Below, piece by piece: positions 1 to 8,882 of a stretch of 52,043 bases of DNA. Under the pieces are notes generated by a model. The model saw only the letters and a program-made list of their open reading frames with translations, ran no database searches and was not told the origin of the DNA. Origin of the DNA: Terriglobia bacterium (GTDB lineage: Bacteria; Acidobacteriota; Terriglobia; Acidiferrales; UBA7541); the NCBI GenBank assembly GCA_020073375.1, contig JAIQFG010000024.1, positions 1 through 52,043 of the forward strand. Direction: 5' to 3'. The first letter of the stretch is position 1. Every line of letters begins with the position of its first letter. A program made the translations under genes and the position numbers.

Positions 1-104
1 GGGGCATGCAGAGTCGCGCAAGCCCCTGCTTTGCTTTCACTCTCCTTCCGAGGGCTTCTTAAACGTAAGTTTTGTTTTGAATTGCTCCAGGGGAGCCAGT
101 GCTT

Positions 105-183
105 GTGGCGCCTGCGTTTCGCTGGCGTTTTTTTTGCCTGTGCATTGGTGACACAAAAGTCGCCGGCGGGATGCCGGCGCCAC
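105..183. repeat. Degenerate inverted-repeat element (REP-like, family B)
   Basis: The arms GTGGCGCCTGCG and CGCCGGCGGGATGCCGGCGCCAC face each other across about 35 bases that include a T-run. The GCCGGCG-GGA-CGCCGGCG core resembles the clearer copy at 16081-16163. It lies just beyond the 3' end of the aldo/keto reductase gene, where such elements often sit. The rest of the first 230 bases shows no gene. Confidence 0.45.
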
Positions 184-230
184 CAAATTCCTGTCTGCGC
201 ATGAAGTTAGGCCACGGAACGTCTGTTGAG

Positions 231-1217
<987 letters not shown>

Positions 1218-1271
1218 TGAGGGACGAACCCTGCCTCTCGCTGCTTTTACCACCCCGCTATAATGCCTCTA

Positions 1272-1919
1272 TCAGGTGGCAGGCGCAAGATTTCCGTCGA
1301 GCGCCAGACCCAGCCGGGCGGCCAGCTCCTGCCTGGCGCGCCACAGCCGAGCCTTCAACGTGTTGCGCGAAACCCCCAGCACATGCGCCGCTTCCTCGGC
1401 GGAGAGTCCTTCAATTTCCCGCAGCCAGAACGCTGTGCGCAGGAGTGGGGAAATTTCAGCGAGTTTCTTCTTTACGCGGTCGCCCAACTCCGTGCCGGCA
1501 TAAATCTGTTCCGGATTCGGGCTTTCATCGGCGAAACGCTCGGCCAGCGGCAGATCACCTTCGGAGGTGAAATCATCGAGCGAAACCGCGGGGCGCGAGC
1601 GCTTGCTGCGGCGGCGCATTAATGCGGCGTTGATGACGATTCGCGTCAGCCAAGTGGAAAACTGCGAGCGGCGCTCAAATCTCGGCAGATTGCGGTAGGC
1701 CGAAAGCAGGCCCTCCTGCAGCGCCTCTTCCGCGTCTTCCGGATTGCCCAGCACGCGAAGCGCGGTCTGGTACAGCGTGCGCGTATTGCGGCTGAATAGC
1801 ACGTCCAGAGCCCGCGCGTCCCCGCCCAGGCCGCGCTCGATAAGCTGATCCTCGGTCTGTTCGTGCAGATTCAGATCCATTGCGAATTTCTCCGGCTGAT
1901 GATGGCGCCCCTGATTCAT
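1272..1919 (-). CDS. ECF RNA polymerase sigma-70 factor
   Basis: A 215-residue ECF sigma factor. Region 2 (about residues 30-95) contains the -10-recognition stretch EEALQEGLLSAYRNLPRFE and the helix RSQFSTWLTRIVINAALMRRR. Region 4 (about 145-205) contains the helix-turn-helix LREIEGLSAEEAAHVLGVSRNTLKARLWRARQEL (key residues SAEEAA, SRNTLKAR). The start at 1919 is set by a strong GGAGGGGG ribosome-binding site a few bases upstream; an ATG 75 bases further up is less likely. No anti-sigma gene (zinc-finger or membrane type) lies on either side, so its control is unclear. Confident on family, unknown on regulon. Confidence 0.93.
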   Translation of the reverse strand: MNQGRHHQPEKFAMDLNLHEQTEDQLIERGLGGDARALDVLFSRNTRTLYQTALRVLGNPEDAEEALQEGLLSAYRNLPRFERRSQFSTWLTRIVINAALMRRRSKRSRPAVSLDDFTSEGDLPLAERFADESPNPEQIYAGTELGDRVKKKLAEISPLLRTAFWLREIEGLSAEEAAHVLGVSRNTLKARLWRARQELAARLGLALDGNLAPAT

Positions 1920-2076
1920 GATCGATTCCCCCTCCATATGAATGACCCGCGGTATGAATGCCCCCCAATACCCGATGCAATGAAAGAATTCCAACCCCTA
2001 CCGATAAGTTCGCTCTCTGCTCGTTAGACGCCGGTATCCGTGATAAGTGACCAGATTTTAGCTCCGGCGATCTTCC

Positions 2077-2373
2077 TCAAACCGCGCGAAATGCAACGCC
2101 ATTACATTGATCGGCACAAATAGAAAACCAAGACTCGGTATGCATATAAGTTACACGCCAACATCCGTTGTGAAACTGCCTTCCCGATTGAAACCGGACG
2201 CGCATAGATTCGGGTGCCGGGGAACTACGCCGCCATAAGCACACTTCGGGCACGATCGTTGCCGGGAAACGTTGGACAACTCTAATGATGTCCAGGATCG
2301 AAACCTCTCCCCGGAGGAAACTTTTCCCCATGCATTGAATGTCGCGATCGTCCAACACAAGTTCGTACCCCAT
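2077..2373 (-). CDS. Doubtful small ORF downstream of the STAS gene
   Basis: A 98-codon frame whose first third (MGYELVLDDRDIQCMGKSF...) looks protein-like, while the rest looks like non-coding sequence. A neighbouring frame at 2151-2360 (same strand) contains CPKC followed by ...RHPNLC, reminiscent of small zinc-ribbon proteins. The region may therefore hold a short frameshifted gene, or no gene at all. There is no well-spaced ribosome-binding site. Reported only so that the gap between 1.92 and 2.41 kb is described. Confidence 0.2.
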   Translation of the reverse strand: MGYELVLDDRDIQCMGKSFLRGEVSILDIIRVVQRFPATIVPEVCLWRRSSPAPESMRVRFQSGRQFHNGCWRVTYMHTESWFSICADQCNGVAFRAV

Positions 2374-2411
2374 TAAGGCGCCCAACCGCCCTCATGGCCC
2401 TGCAAGGCAAC

Positions 2412-2693
2412 TCACCGCGCAGCCGAATCCTTTACGATCTCATCCACAACGGCTCGGGTCATGCATCCGCATCCCTTGATTTCCACGCCTTGCCCGTGCA
2501 TCTCGGTCAGCAACTGCTTCCCTGCGGCATCAATGTAACTTACGGCCTTTAAGTGAACTTGGACGGAAACCCCGGGCTGGGGAGTAAACTCCCTCCACCA
2601 ACGGTCAAGCTCCTTGACCCATTCCCCCGAGAGCTTTCCTTCGAGCTCCCATGTTTCGACCAAGTCTTCTTTTTTGACCGTAACCCTGAGCAT
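2412..2693 (-). CDS. STAS-like small protein, putative sigma-54 target
   Basis: A 93-residue protein with the alternating strand/helix pattern of STAS (anti-sigma-antagonist) domains: LRVTVKKEDLVETWELEGKLSGEWV, then VQVHLKAVSYIDAAGKQLLTEMHGQG and a C-terminal GCGCMTRAVVDEIV. The IDAAG stretch is where SpoIIAA-type proteins carry the phosphorylatable Ser, but here the residue after Asp is Ala, so classic serine-kinase switching is unlikely. Acidobacterial genomes carry many such short STAS-like proteins of unknown role (recalled, not checked). It sits 219 bases downstream of a sigma-54 activator gene on the same strand. The gap carries a sigma-54 promoter (2744-2759) and tandem palindromes (2865-2898), so it is the likely direct target of that activator. 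Confidence 0.75.
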   Translation of the reverse strand: MLRVTVKKEDLVETWELEGKLSGEWVKELDRWWREFTPQPGVSVQVHLKAVSYIDAAGKQLLTEMHGQGVEIKGCGCMTRAVVDEIVKDSAAR

Positions 2694-2743
2694 CGTCTCG
2701 TTTCACTGAAATCCTGTGGTTGATTCAGATCATGGAAACTTAA

Positions 2744-2759
2744 TGCAGATTAGTGGCCA
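2744..2759 (-). promoter_or_regulatory. Sigma-54 (-24/-12) promoter of the STAS-like gene
   Basis: On the minus strand the sequence is TGGCCACTAATCTGCA. It has GG at -24 and GC at -12, ten bases apart as RpoN requires, with TGGC and TGCA matching the consensus. Transcription would start near 2733, giving a leader of about 40 bases before the ATG at 2693. Confidence 0.6.
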
Positions 2760-2762
2760 ATG

Positions 2763-2778
2763 TGCCGAAATATAGACA
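2763..2778. promoter_or_regulatory. Weak third copy of the TGCCGA-N4-TCGGCA palindrome
   Basis: TGCCGAAATATAGACA matches the left half of the operators at 2865-2898 exactly and the right half partly. It lies immediately upstream of the -24 box, where bound protein might interfere with or assist the polymerase. Confidence 0.35.
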
Positions 2779-2864
2779 TGTAATTTAAGGCCTTTATTTA
2801 TATCATATTACTCTGAATTTGGCGAGCGCAGTGGCTGATGCAGGTAAATCCACCAAGTTAAATG

Positions 2865-2898
2865 CGCCGACATTTCGGCACATGCCGAAATGTCGGCA
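2865..2898. promoter_or_regulatory. Tandem palindromic operators, putative sigma-54 upstream activating sequence
   Basis: Two adjacent copies of the palindrome (T/C)GCCGA-N4-TCGGCA are seen: CGCCGACATTTCGGCA (2865-2880) and TGCCGAAATGTCGGCA (2883-2898). They are mirror images, so bases 2866-2897 form a perfect 15-bp inverted repeat with a 2-base centre. They lie about 130-165 bases upstream of the predicted start of transcription, a usual distance for enhancer-binding proteins, and abut the 3' end of the activator gene. Confidence 0.65.
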
Positions 2899-2912
2899 TT
2901 CAAGTGGTACTT

Positions 2913-4988
2913 CTACTTCGACCGGGCGACGCCCAGTTTTAGCATTTTGGATTGCAGGGTGGTTCTCTTCATCCCTAGTCTAGCTGCGGCACCTCGCGGA
3001 CCGGCCAAAACCCAATTGCTCGCCTGCAGCGCGCGAACAATATGTTCACGTTCGGCCGCTTGCAACGGGAGGATGTCGGCCGAAAGTTCGGTGGGAACTT
3101 TGAATTCGCCCAAGGGGACGCGCAGGACCGGGCCGGGCGATACGATCACGGCGCGCTCGATCAGGTTTTCCAGTTCCCGAATATTGCCGGGCCAGGCGTA
3201 GTGGACCAGCACGTCGAGCGTTTCGGCTGGGATGGTTTCCACCGCGCGGTTCATGCGGCGCGCGTATTTCTGGACAAAGTAGCGCACCAGCGCGGGGATA
3301 TCCTCCTGCCGCTCGCGCAGCGGCGGGACGAGAATCGGAAACACGCGCAAACGGTAATAAAGGTCGCTGCGGAAGGTGCGCGCGGCGACCATCTCGCTGA
3401 GATCGCGGTTGGTGGCGGCGACCAGGCGAATATCCACGCGCACTGTGTGCGTGCTTCCTAGCCGTTCAAACTCCTGCTCCTGGAGCACGCGCAGGAGTTT
3501 GGGCTGCAATTCCAGCGGAATGTCTCCGACTTCGTCGAGGAAAATCGTGCCGCCGTTGGCAAGCTCAAACCGGCCCAGGCGCTGCGCGATCGCTCCGGTA
3601 AAGGCGCCGCGCTCATGCCCGAACAATTCCGACTCGAGCAGGCCAGCGGGAATCGCGGCGCAATTCACTTTGACGAAAGTGTGTTCGCGCCGCGGGCTCA
3701 AATTGTGGATGGCGCGCGCGATCAGTTCCTTGCCCGTACCGGTCTCGCCCTGAATCAGGACGGTGGAGTCGGTGGGGGCCACGGTTTCCACATGCTTGAG
3801 GACGGAACGCAGCGCGGGGCTTTCGCCGACAATTTCGTCGAAATTCATTTCCGAGCGGATCTCGTCCTCGAGGTAAAGCTTCTCCTGGGCCAGTTTATTT
3901 TTGAGCTCGCCGATCTCTTGAAAAGCGAGGGCGTTTTCGACGGCGATGGCAACTTGCCCGGCCACCTGGACAAGCAAATCGACGTCGCCCTGCTGGAAGG
4001 CGGCGTCGCGCAGGCTGGCCAGGCTGATGGTGCCGAGGACGCGGTCGTGCGTGATCAGCGGGGTGCAAACCACCGAGCGCACGCCTTCATCGCGCAGCAG
4101 GCGGGACGTGGGGGAAATGAATTCATCCATGGCGGCGCGGTCCAGGACCAGCGACTGGCGGTTACGGAACGCTTTCCCGGACATCGAGCCTTCCAGGGGG
4201 ACGAGCATTTCCTCGCGGATCAGTCCCTTGCCTTGCGGAAAATCCAGCGCCAGCATGCGCATCTGATTCATCTCCGGCTCGTACAGTGCCAGGCTGGTGT
4301 ATTCATGATGAATCACGCGGCGCAAGGAAGCGGAAATCGCGTTCAGCAGGGCGTGCAGATCGAGTTTGGAGACCACGGCATTGTTTACTTCAAGCAGCAC
4401 GCGCAGGCGGTCGCGCTCGTGCGCGAGTTGCCGCTGGTAGGCCTGCGCGCGCTCGAAATTAAGCGCATTGTCCACGGCCACGGCAACCTGCCGGGCCACT
4501 TGCTGCAGGAACGCGATTTCATTTTCGGTGTGACGATGAGGCGTGAGCCGGCCAAAGCTCAGCACGCCCAGCCGCCGCTGCGCTGTGGTCAAGGGAACCG
4601 AGCACGCCGATTTCACGCCGTTTTCCCGCAGAATCTGGAGCAGTGCCGGGAAGCGCGTTTCCTCCCCGATATCGTCCAGAATAAAAGGCTGCTGGGTTTC
4701 CCAGACCCATCCGGAGGGCGTCTCGCCAACGGGAAATTCGGCCCCCGGATGAATGCCTCGAGGCCCTTCGGCTTCGAGGATATGCAGGCGCATGACGTTG
4801 CGCGCCGCGTCATGCAGTGTCACGGTCAGATAGTCAAATTCGACAACGCGATGCAGGCGGTCCGCTAATTCGTGAAACAATTCTCCCAGGTCTCGATGCT
4901 GGGCGATCGCTTCGGCGACTTCCAGCAGCGCGTGGTGCTGCGCATCAGTGGAAGCGCCGGCCGGCGGGCGGATGGGGGAATCGCTCAT
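2913..4988 (-). CDS. Sigma-54-dependent transcriptional activator with two GAF domains (FhlA-like)
   Basis: A 691-residue bacterial enhancer-binding protein. Two GAF sensory domains (about residues 20-178 and 195-355) are followed by an AAA+ ATPase domain. The ATPase has Walker A GETGTGKE (414-421), the sigma-54-contacting GAFTGA loop (461-466), Walker B IFLDEVGD (482-489) and an arginine-finger region. A Fis-type helix-turn-helix lies at the C-terminus (GPRGAAARLGMKRTTLQSKM). There is no receiver domain, so control is probably by a small molecule or redox signal sensed by the GAF domains, as in FhlA and NorR. It lies downstream of a histidine-kinase gene on the same strand and is followed by a gene with a sigma-54 promoter and tandem palindromes. 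I infer that it binds those palindromes. The ligand is unknown. Confidence 0.95.
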   Translation of the reverse strand: MSDSPIRPPAGASTDAQHHALLEVAEAIAQHRDLGELFHELADRLHRVVEFDYLTVTLHDAARNVMRLHILEAEGPRGIHPGAEFPVGETPSGWVWETQQPFILDDIGEETRFPALLQILRENGVKSACSVPLTTAQRRLGVLSFGRLTPHRHTENEIAFLQQVARQVAVAVDNALNFERAQAYQRQLAHERDRLRVLLEVNNAVVSKLDLHALLNAISASLRRVIHHEYTSLALYEPEMNQMRMLALDFPQGKGLIREEMLVPLEGSMSGKAFRNRQSLVLDRAAMDEFISPTSRLLRDEGVRSVVCTPLITHDRVLGTISLASLRDAAFQQGDVDLLVQVAGQVAIAVENALAFQEIGELKNKLAQEKLYLEDEIRSEMNFDEIVGESPALRSVLKHVETVAPTDSTVLIQGETGTGKELIARAIHNLSPRREHTFVKVNCAAIPAGLLESELFGHERGAFTGAIAQRLGRFELANGGTIFLDEVGDIPLELQPKLLRVLQEQEFERLGSTHTVRVDIRLVAATNRDLSEMVAARTFRSDLYYRLRVFPILVPPLRERQEDIPALVRYFVQKYARRMNRAVETIPAETLDVLVHYAWPGNIRELENLIERAVIVSPGPVLRVPLGEFKVPTELSADILPLQAAEREHIVRALQASNWVLAGPRGAAARLGMKRTTLQSKMLKLGVARSK

Positions 4989-5013
4989 ACTACCGAGAAT
5001 ATCACTCCTTCAG

Positions 5014-5089
5014 GTAGGACAGGCGTCAGCCTGTCGCACTTGCTGCAGGCCGGCAAAATCAAAAGCGACAGGCTTGAAGCCTGTCCTAC
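5014..5089. repeat. Dispersed hairpin element, family A, copy 1
   Basis: The arms GTAGGACAGGCGTCAGCCTG and CAGGCTTGAAGCCTGTCCTAC flank about 35 unique bases. Each arm is itself a near palindrome. Related copies lie at 26014-26088 and 27038-27114, with a partial one at 27205-27225. The terminal CTAC supplies the TAG stop of the overlapping histidine-kinase gene. Confidence 0.85.
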
Positions 5090-6369
5090 TGGGGGCCCGG
5101 AAAATGCACATGGAAACGCGCGCCGCCGAGCGGGGCTTGCTCCAGGCGAATGGTGCCATGATGATCGTCCACGATCTTGGCGACAATCGAGAGGCCAAGG
5201 CCTACCCCGTCCTTCTTCGACGTGAAAAATGGATTGAAGATCTGTTCGCGCAATTCCGGGGGCACGCCCGGGCCGGAATCCTCGACGATCGCGCCGGCGC
5301 CCGGTTCGCCGTTCAGGATTTCCGGAGCTATGGACAAACGCAGCGTTCCGTCCGTGCCGTCCATGGCTTGCAATGCGTTGGTGATCAGATTCACAAAAAC
5401 TTGTTCGCAAAGCTGGCGATCGGCCTGAATTTCCGGGACGCCGGGCGCGTAGTCGCGCTCCACTTTCACTTTCGCATTCGGGAACGATGCGGCCGAAGAT
5501 TCCAGGGCGCGGTCGACGATCTCGGAAAGGCGCTCGGGACGCAACTCCAGCTTCGAGGGCCGCGCGAAATCGAGAAATCGAATGACCAGCGCGTTCAGGC
5601 GATTTACCTCGGAGGAGATGTAGCCGGCGAGCTCGGCGGCCAGCGGCTCGGACTCGGCAACTTTGCGGCTCAGCATTTCCGCCGAGCCCTTGATGACGGC
5701 CAGGGGGTTGCGGATTTCGTGAGCGAGGCCCGCGGAAAGCTGTCCGAGCGCGGCGAGGCGCTCGGCGCGGCGCGCTTCGGCTTCGGCGCGGCGCAATTGC
5801 TTGTTGGTTTCCTCCAGTTTTGCCGAAAGATCTTCCAGGCGCTGCACCTGCCGGCGATTTTCCACGGCAAAGCGGTTCACCAGAATGGCCGCGACGTAGA
5901 AAAAAAGCACGCGGATGGTGAGAATGCTGTAGCCCTCGGGCGTGATGTCCGATTCCTGCAGCGCCGGCCACAACAGCGACAAGTAGGCGAGCGAAGTGGC
6001 CGTGGTCCAAGCCAGGGCGCCGACTGGACCGAAATAAATGGCCGCGCTGAGCACCGGCAAGAAGTAGATCGGATAATAGTTGCTGTTGATTCCGATGTCG
6101 CCCGTATGATCGAGCAGCAGCGTGGCCAGCAGAATCTTGACCAGAATGCTGTACGCGGGCCCGCGTTTTGGCAATCGCGCAATCACACAGCCTTCAAACA
6201 GCTGGTAGACGACGATCGCCAGAAGAATGACCTGCTTATGGATTTCGTTAACGGGAGGAAGAAGCGCGAGGCCGCCCAAAAAAACCAGCCAGATTACGTC
6301 AATCCAACTCAATCGAAGGTCGCGGATTGCCGATCGTTCGCGGTCCAGCATTCTGTCAGGCTCCGGCAA
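5086..6369 (-). CDS. Membrane sensor histidine kinase (NtrB/AtoS-like core)
   Basis: A 427-residue kinase. About six hydrophobic segments occupy residues 22-168 (a 5-6 helix membrane sensor with no large periplasmic loop), followed by a coiled-coil linker (170-205). The catalytic core has the H-box HEIRNPLAV with the phospho-acceptor His217, the N-box around Asn331 (NLITNALQAM), the G1 box DSGPGVP (364-370), the F-box NPFFTSK and the G2 box GVGLGL (388-393). It autophosphorylates and passes phosphate to a response regulator, but no receiver-domain gene is adjacent. The next gene on the strand encodes a GAF-type sigma-54 activator; the nearest receiver protein is the NtrC-type regulator at 27.2 kb. 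The stop codon lies inside the family-A hairpin at 5014-5089, so the last residues may differ from relatives. Confidence 0.95.
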   Translation of the reverse strand: MPEPDRMLDRERSAIRDLRLSWIDVIWLVFLGGLALLPPVNEIHKQVILLAIVVYQLFEGCVIARLPKRGPAYSILVKILLATLLLDHTGDIGINSNYYPIYFLPVLSAAIYFGPVGALAWTTATSLAYLSLLWPALQESDITPEGYSILTIRVLFFYVAAILVNRFAVENRRQVQRLEDLSAKLEETNKQLRRAEAEARRAERLAALGQLSAGLAHEIRNPLAVIKGSAEMLSRKVAESEPLAAELAGYISSEVNRLNALVIRFLDFARPSKLELRPERLSEIVDRALESSAASFPNAKVKVERDYAPGVPEIQADRQLCEQVFVNLITNALQAMDGTDGTLRLSIAPEILNGEPGAGAIVEDSGPGVPPELREQIFNPFFTSKKDGVGLGLSIVAKIVDDHHGTIRLEQAPLGGARFHVHFPGPQ

Positions 6370-6433
6370 AGTCTAACACGAGTGCAGGGGCGCGTCGTTC
6401 GGAGCAGTGGCCCAAAATCGAGTGTGGAAAGTT

Positions 6434-6745
6434 TTACTGCACGCGCTGGGGGCGCGATTCGGTGTCGACCAGGGCCTCGAAGATCGCCAGCACATGGCGG
6501 CGGTATTCGACCATGCGGGTGAAGACGTCGCGCATGGTCGGCTCCCGCTCGGCCTCGCGATGCCATTTGAGCAGAACCGCCTGCGGCACTTCGATGTCGC
6601 GGCGAAGCTCCGCGGCCGAGTGCCCCCGCAGGAACAAGCCGTAGAAGAAGGCCGCTTCCCGCTGCGGGTAATCGAAATCGTGCAGCGTATCCTCGGCCTG
6701 CGTGGCCGGCGCTGCGGTCGTGATGTCGGTCTCAGTCTGCATCAT
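6434..6745 (-). CDS. Conserved hypothetical protein, helix-rich
   Basis: About 103 residues with a coherent soluble core: DFDYPQREAAFFYGLFLRG, then a helix-turn-helix-like stretch SAAELRRDIEVPQAVLLKWH, then MRDVFTRMVEYRRHVLAIFEAL. The middle segment resembles a sigma-region-4 or terminase-type HTH (AELRRDI...PQAVLLKW), so DNA binding is possible but unproven. The frame continues 16 codons upstream to a TTG without a ribosome-binding site; the double ATG at 6745/6742 was preferred. It lies 64 bases upstream of the histidine-kinase gene on the same strand and may be co-transcribed with it. I do not recognise a named family. Confidence 0.65.
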   Translation of the reverse strand: MMQTETDITTAAPATQAEDTLHDFDYPQREAAFFYGLFLRGHSAAELRRDIEVPQAVLLKWHREAEREPTMRDVFTRMVEYRRHVLAIFEALVDTESRPQRVQ

Positions 6746-7000
6746 CTTCACAAGACAGAAAGGGCAGTTTACCGGAAGATTTCCCGGCGTCAAGTAGAAC
6801 GGCGGGCCAGGATCTCCACTATGCCAATCCCGGCATTGCCCTCGGCCAAGCCAGAAGCGCTCAAGAAAACCATAGGATGCAAAGAGGGCGGCGGGGGATT
6901 CTTGGCCCCAAGTTTCAAGAAGCAGTCCGGGCGCGACTGTTCCGCACGCCTGGGATCGACGCCCTGAAGAAACCCTGGATAAGCGATGATTCGTTTGGAG

Positions 7001-7288
7001 TTAGCCGAGTTGTCCGGGTCTTCCAGGCTGGCGCGCAGTGCGGACGAATTCGCGCAGCGCGGAGACGTTGGGTCCATAGGCACCGATGCGAGCGGCATCG
7101 ACGGGCAACCCAAGCCGTTCGGCGGCTTCCACGTTGATGCCCGCGTCATCCAGTTCCGAGAGGCTAAACCCAATGGCCGGAAGCACACGCTTGGCCCCGC
7201 TCGGATAGACAGGGCGGGGTGGACGGTGCCGCTGCCAAGGCCGGTTTGCGATTGCGAAGAACTGGTGCCAATCGTTCTTGTCCCACAT
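7001..7288 (-). CDS. Ribosomal L13e-like small protein
   Basis: A 95-residue protein. Its central segment GFSLSELDDAGIN-x-x-AAERLGLPVDAAR-x-x-x-x-NVSALREFV aligns by eye with the conserved core of eukaryotic ribosomal protein L13e (GF-L-EL--AGI-----A---GI-VD-RR----NV--L). It is preceded by the basic, Pro-rich stretch RPPRPVYPSGAKR. An L13e-type family is known from some bacteria, where its role is unclear. The start is supported by GGGAG about seven bases upstream of the ATG at 7288. A longer overlapping frame (6790-7575, same strand) lacks any protein-like pattern and was rejected. Function is not assigned; binding to ribosomes or RNA is only a possibility. Confidence 0.6.
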   Translation of the reverse strand: MWDKNDWHQFFAIANRPWQRHRPPRPVYPSGAKRVLPAIGFSLSELDDAGINVEAAERLGLPVDAARIGAYGPNVSALREFVRTARQPGRPGQLG

Positions 7289-7622
7289 CGCTCGCTCCCG
7301 CGTCTTCGGGACTTAGGACGCTCTAGGCATGAGATGCGCCAACTACCCTTGTGGTCGCTTCCCGGCGCCCGCCTCAACAGGACGATCCTGCAGTTGAGGC
7401 CCACAGCGGCCAGATGTCCGGTATAAGTCATATCCCGCGCGAGGTCCAGCATAGACTGGGGAATGTTTCTGGCGTGTTGCGAAAAAGGAATTATTGCGTT
7501 GGACCGCGGCGGGTACTGGGAAGCCCAGCCGTGCATTAAGGCGATATGGAATGGAACCATTGTGGGCAATGGCATTGAACGGCTGCTATAATTGAGGAAT
7601 TCGACCGCCCGCTGGGGAAATT
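7289..7622. other. Gene-free spacer upstream of thiI
   Basis: No convincing gene on either strand. The only sign of function is the extended -10 element close to thiI. Confidence 0.5.
7584..7592 (+). promoter_or_regulatory. Extended -10 promoter element of thiI
   Basis: TGCTATAAT is a perfect -10 hexamer (7587-7592) with the TG-N extension. No good -35 box is seen at 17 bases. Transcription would start near 7599, leaving a leader of about 24 bases before the GTG at 7623. Confidence 0.55.
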
Positions 7623-8873
7623 GTGCAAACTGCGAAACTTGTCATCGTCGTTCATTATCACGAAATCTGGCTGAAGGGCGGGAACCGCCGTTTCTTCCTC
7701 AGCAAGCTGCACATGGCGCTGAAGCGCGCGCTGGAAGGCCTGCCGGTCGAGCGCATCCTGAGGCCGGGCGACCGGATGCTGATCGAATTCGGCGAGGGCG
7801 CATCGGCCGAGGAGGCTGTCGCGCGGATCGAGCGTGTGTTTGGCGTGGCGTTTTATGCGGTGGCGCGCGTGGTGCCGCGCGAAGGCGCCGAAGATATGGA
7901 GTCGCTTGGGCGCGCGGCCTGGGATGAAGTTCGCGGCGAAAAATTCTCGTCGTTCGCCGTGCGGGCCAAGCGCAGCGACAAATCGTTTCCGCACCGTTCG
8001 CTCGACATCGAAGTTTCGGTGGGAAAATATCTGGCCGACCAGTTGCGCGCCGAGCGCCGCGACGTTCGCGTCAAGTTGAACGATCCCGAACTGACCTGCC
8101 GCATTGAAATTCCGCCCGGGCCTTCGCTGCTGGTTTATGCGCGAAAAATTCCGGGGGCCGGAGGGTTGCCACCCAATACCGCGGGGCGCATGACATGCCT
8201 ACTTTCCGGCGGGTTCGATTCCGCCGTCGCCGCGCACAAAATGATGAAGCGCGGCGCGCACTTGAGCTTCGTGCACTTCTGGGGAGGCGGTGCGCGGCCG
8301 GGAGAATCCTCGGTGCACGTGGCGCGGGAACTGGTGCGGCGTCTGGTGCCCTGGCAATTTTCCGCGAAGCTGTACCTGGTGCCGTTTGAGCCGGTGCAGC
8401 GGGAGATTGTGTCCAGCGCACCGGAAAAATTCCGCATCCTGCTGTATCGCCGGATGATGCTGCGCATCTCCGAGCGCATCGCGCGCTCGAACCGCGCCCT
8501 CGGCCTGGTCACCGGCGACAGCCTCGCGCAAGTCGCTTCGCAAACCCTGCACAACATGGCCGCCGTCGGCGCCGCCACGCGCATGCCGCTCTACCGCCCG
8601 CTGGTCGGTGACGACAAAATCGAAATCATGGACGCCGCGCAAAAGATCGGCACCCACGACATTTCCGCCGAACCGTTCCACGACTGCTGCCCCATCTTCC
8701 TGCCGCGCAACCCCGCGCTGCACGCCTCCATCGAGGAACTCGACGAAGCCGAGAAGAATCTGGACGTTGAAGCCTTGATCCGCCAGGCGATCGAGACGAT
8801 GGCCATCGAGCGCTACCGCTATGGCGGCGGGCAAGTGGAAAAGGTGGAGTCGTTTAAGTCCGCGACGGCGTGA
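7623..8873 (+). CDS. thiI: tRNA uracil 4-sulfurtransferase ThiI
   Basis: A 416-residue ThiI without the C-terminal rhodanese domain of the E. coli enzyme. An N-terminal ferredoxin-like and THUMP domain (about residues 1-175) is followed by a PP-loop adenylation domain with LLSGGFDSAVA (193-203). DSLAQVASQTLHNM and HDCCPIFLPRNP near residue 350 complete the family pattern. The enzyme adenylates and thiolates U8 of tRNA to s4U, and in some bacteria also passes sulfur to the thiazole of thiamine. Lacking rhodanese, it must take persulfide directly from a cysteine desulfurase or use its own Cys residues, as the short Bacillus-type enzymes do. The start is GTG at 7623, chosen because MQTAKLVIVVHYHEIWLKGGNR matches the family N-terminus (key H-x-E-I-x-LKG). 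Confidence 0.95.
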   Translation: MQTAKLVIVVHYHEIWLKGGNRRFFLSKLHMALKRALEGLPVERILRPGDRMLIEFGEGASAEEAVARIERVFGVAFYAVARVVPREGAEDMESLGRAAWDEVRGEKFSSFAVRAKRSDKSFPHRSLDIEVSVGKYLADQLRAERRDVRVKLNDPELTCRIEIPPGPSLLVYARKIPGAGGLPPNTAGRMTCLLSGGFDSAVAAHKMMKRGAHLSFVHFWGGGARPGESSVHVARELVRRLVPWQFSAKLYLVPFEPVQREIVSSAPEKFRILLYRRMMLRISERIARSNRALGLVTGDSLAQVASQTLHNMAAVGAATRMPLYRPLVGDDKIEIMDAAQKIGTHDISAEPFHDCCPIFLPRNPALHASIEELDEAEKNLDVEALIRQAIETMAIERYRYGGGQVEKVESFKSATA

Positions 8874-8882
8874 GCCACTAGA

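Noticed and set aside
3615..4868. Long plus-strand frame opposite the sigma-54 activator
   Set aside because: Shadow of a real high-GC gene on the other strand; composition is His/Arg/Gln/Gly-rich with no motif.
6790..7575. Long minus-strand open frame (261 codons)
   Set aside because: The sequence is Arg/Ser/Pro-rich without domain pattern and overlaps the better-supported L13e-like gene, which has a ribosome-binding site and family similarity.
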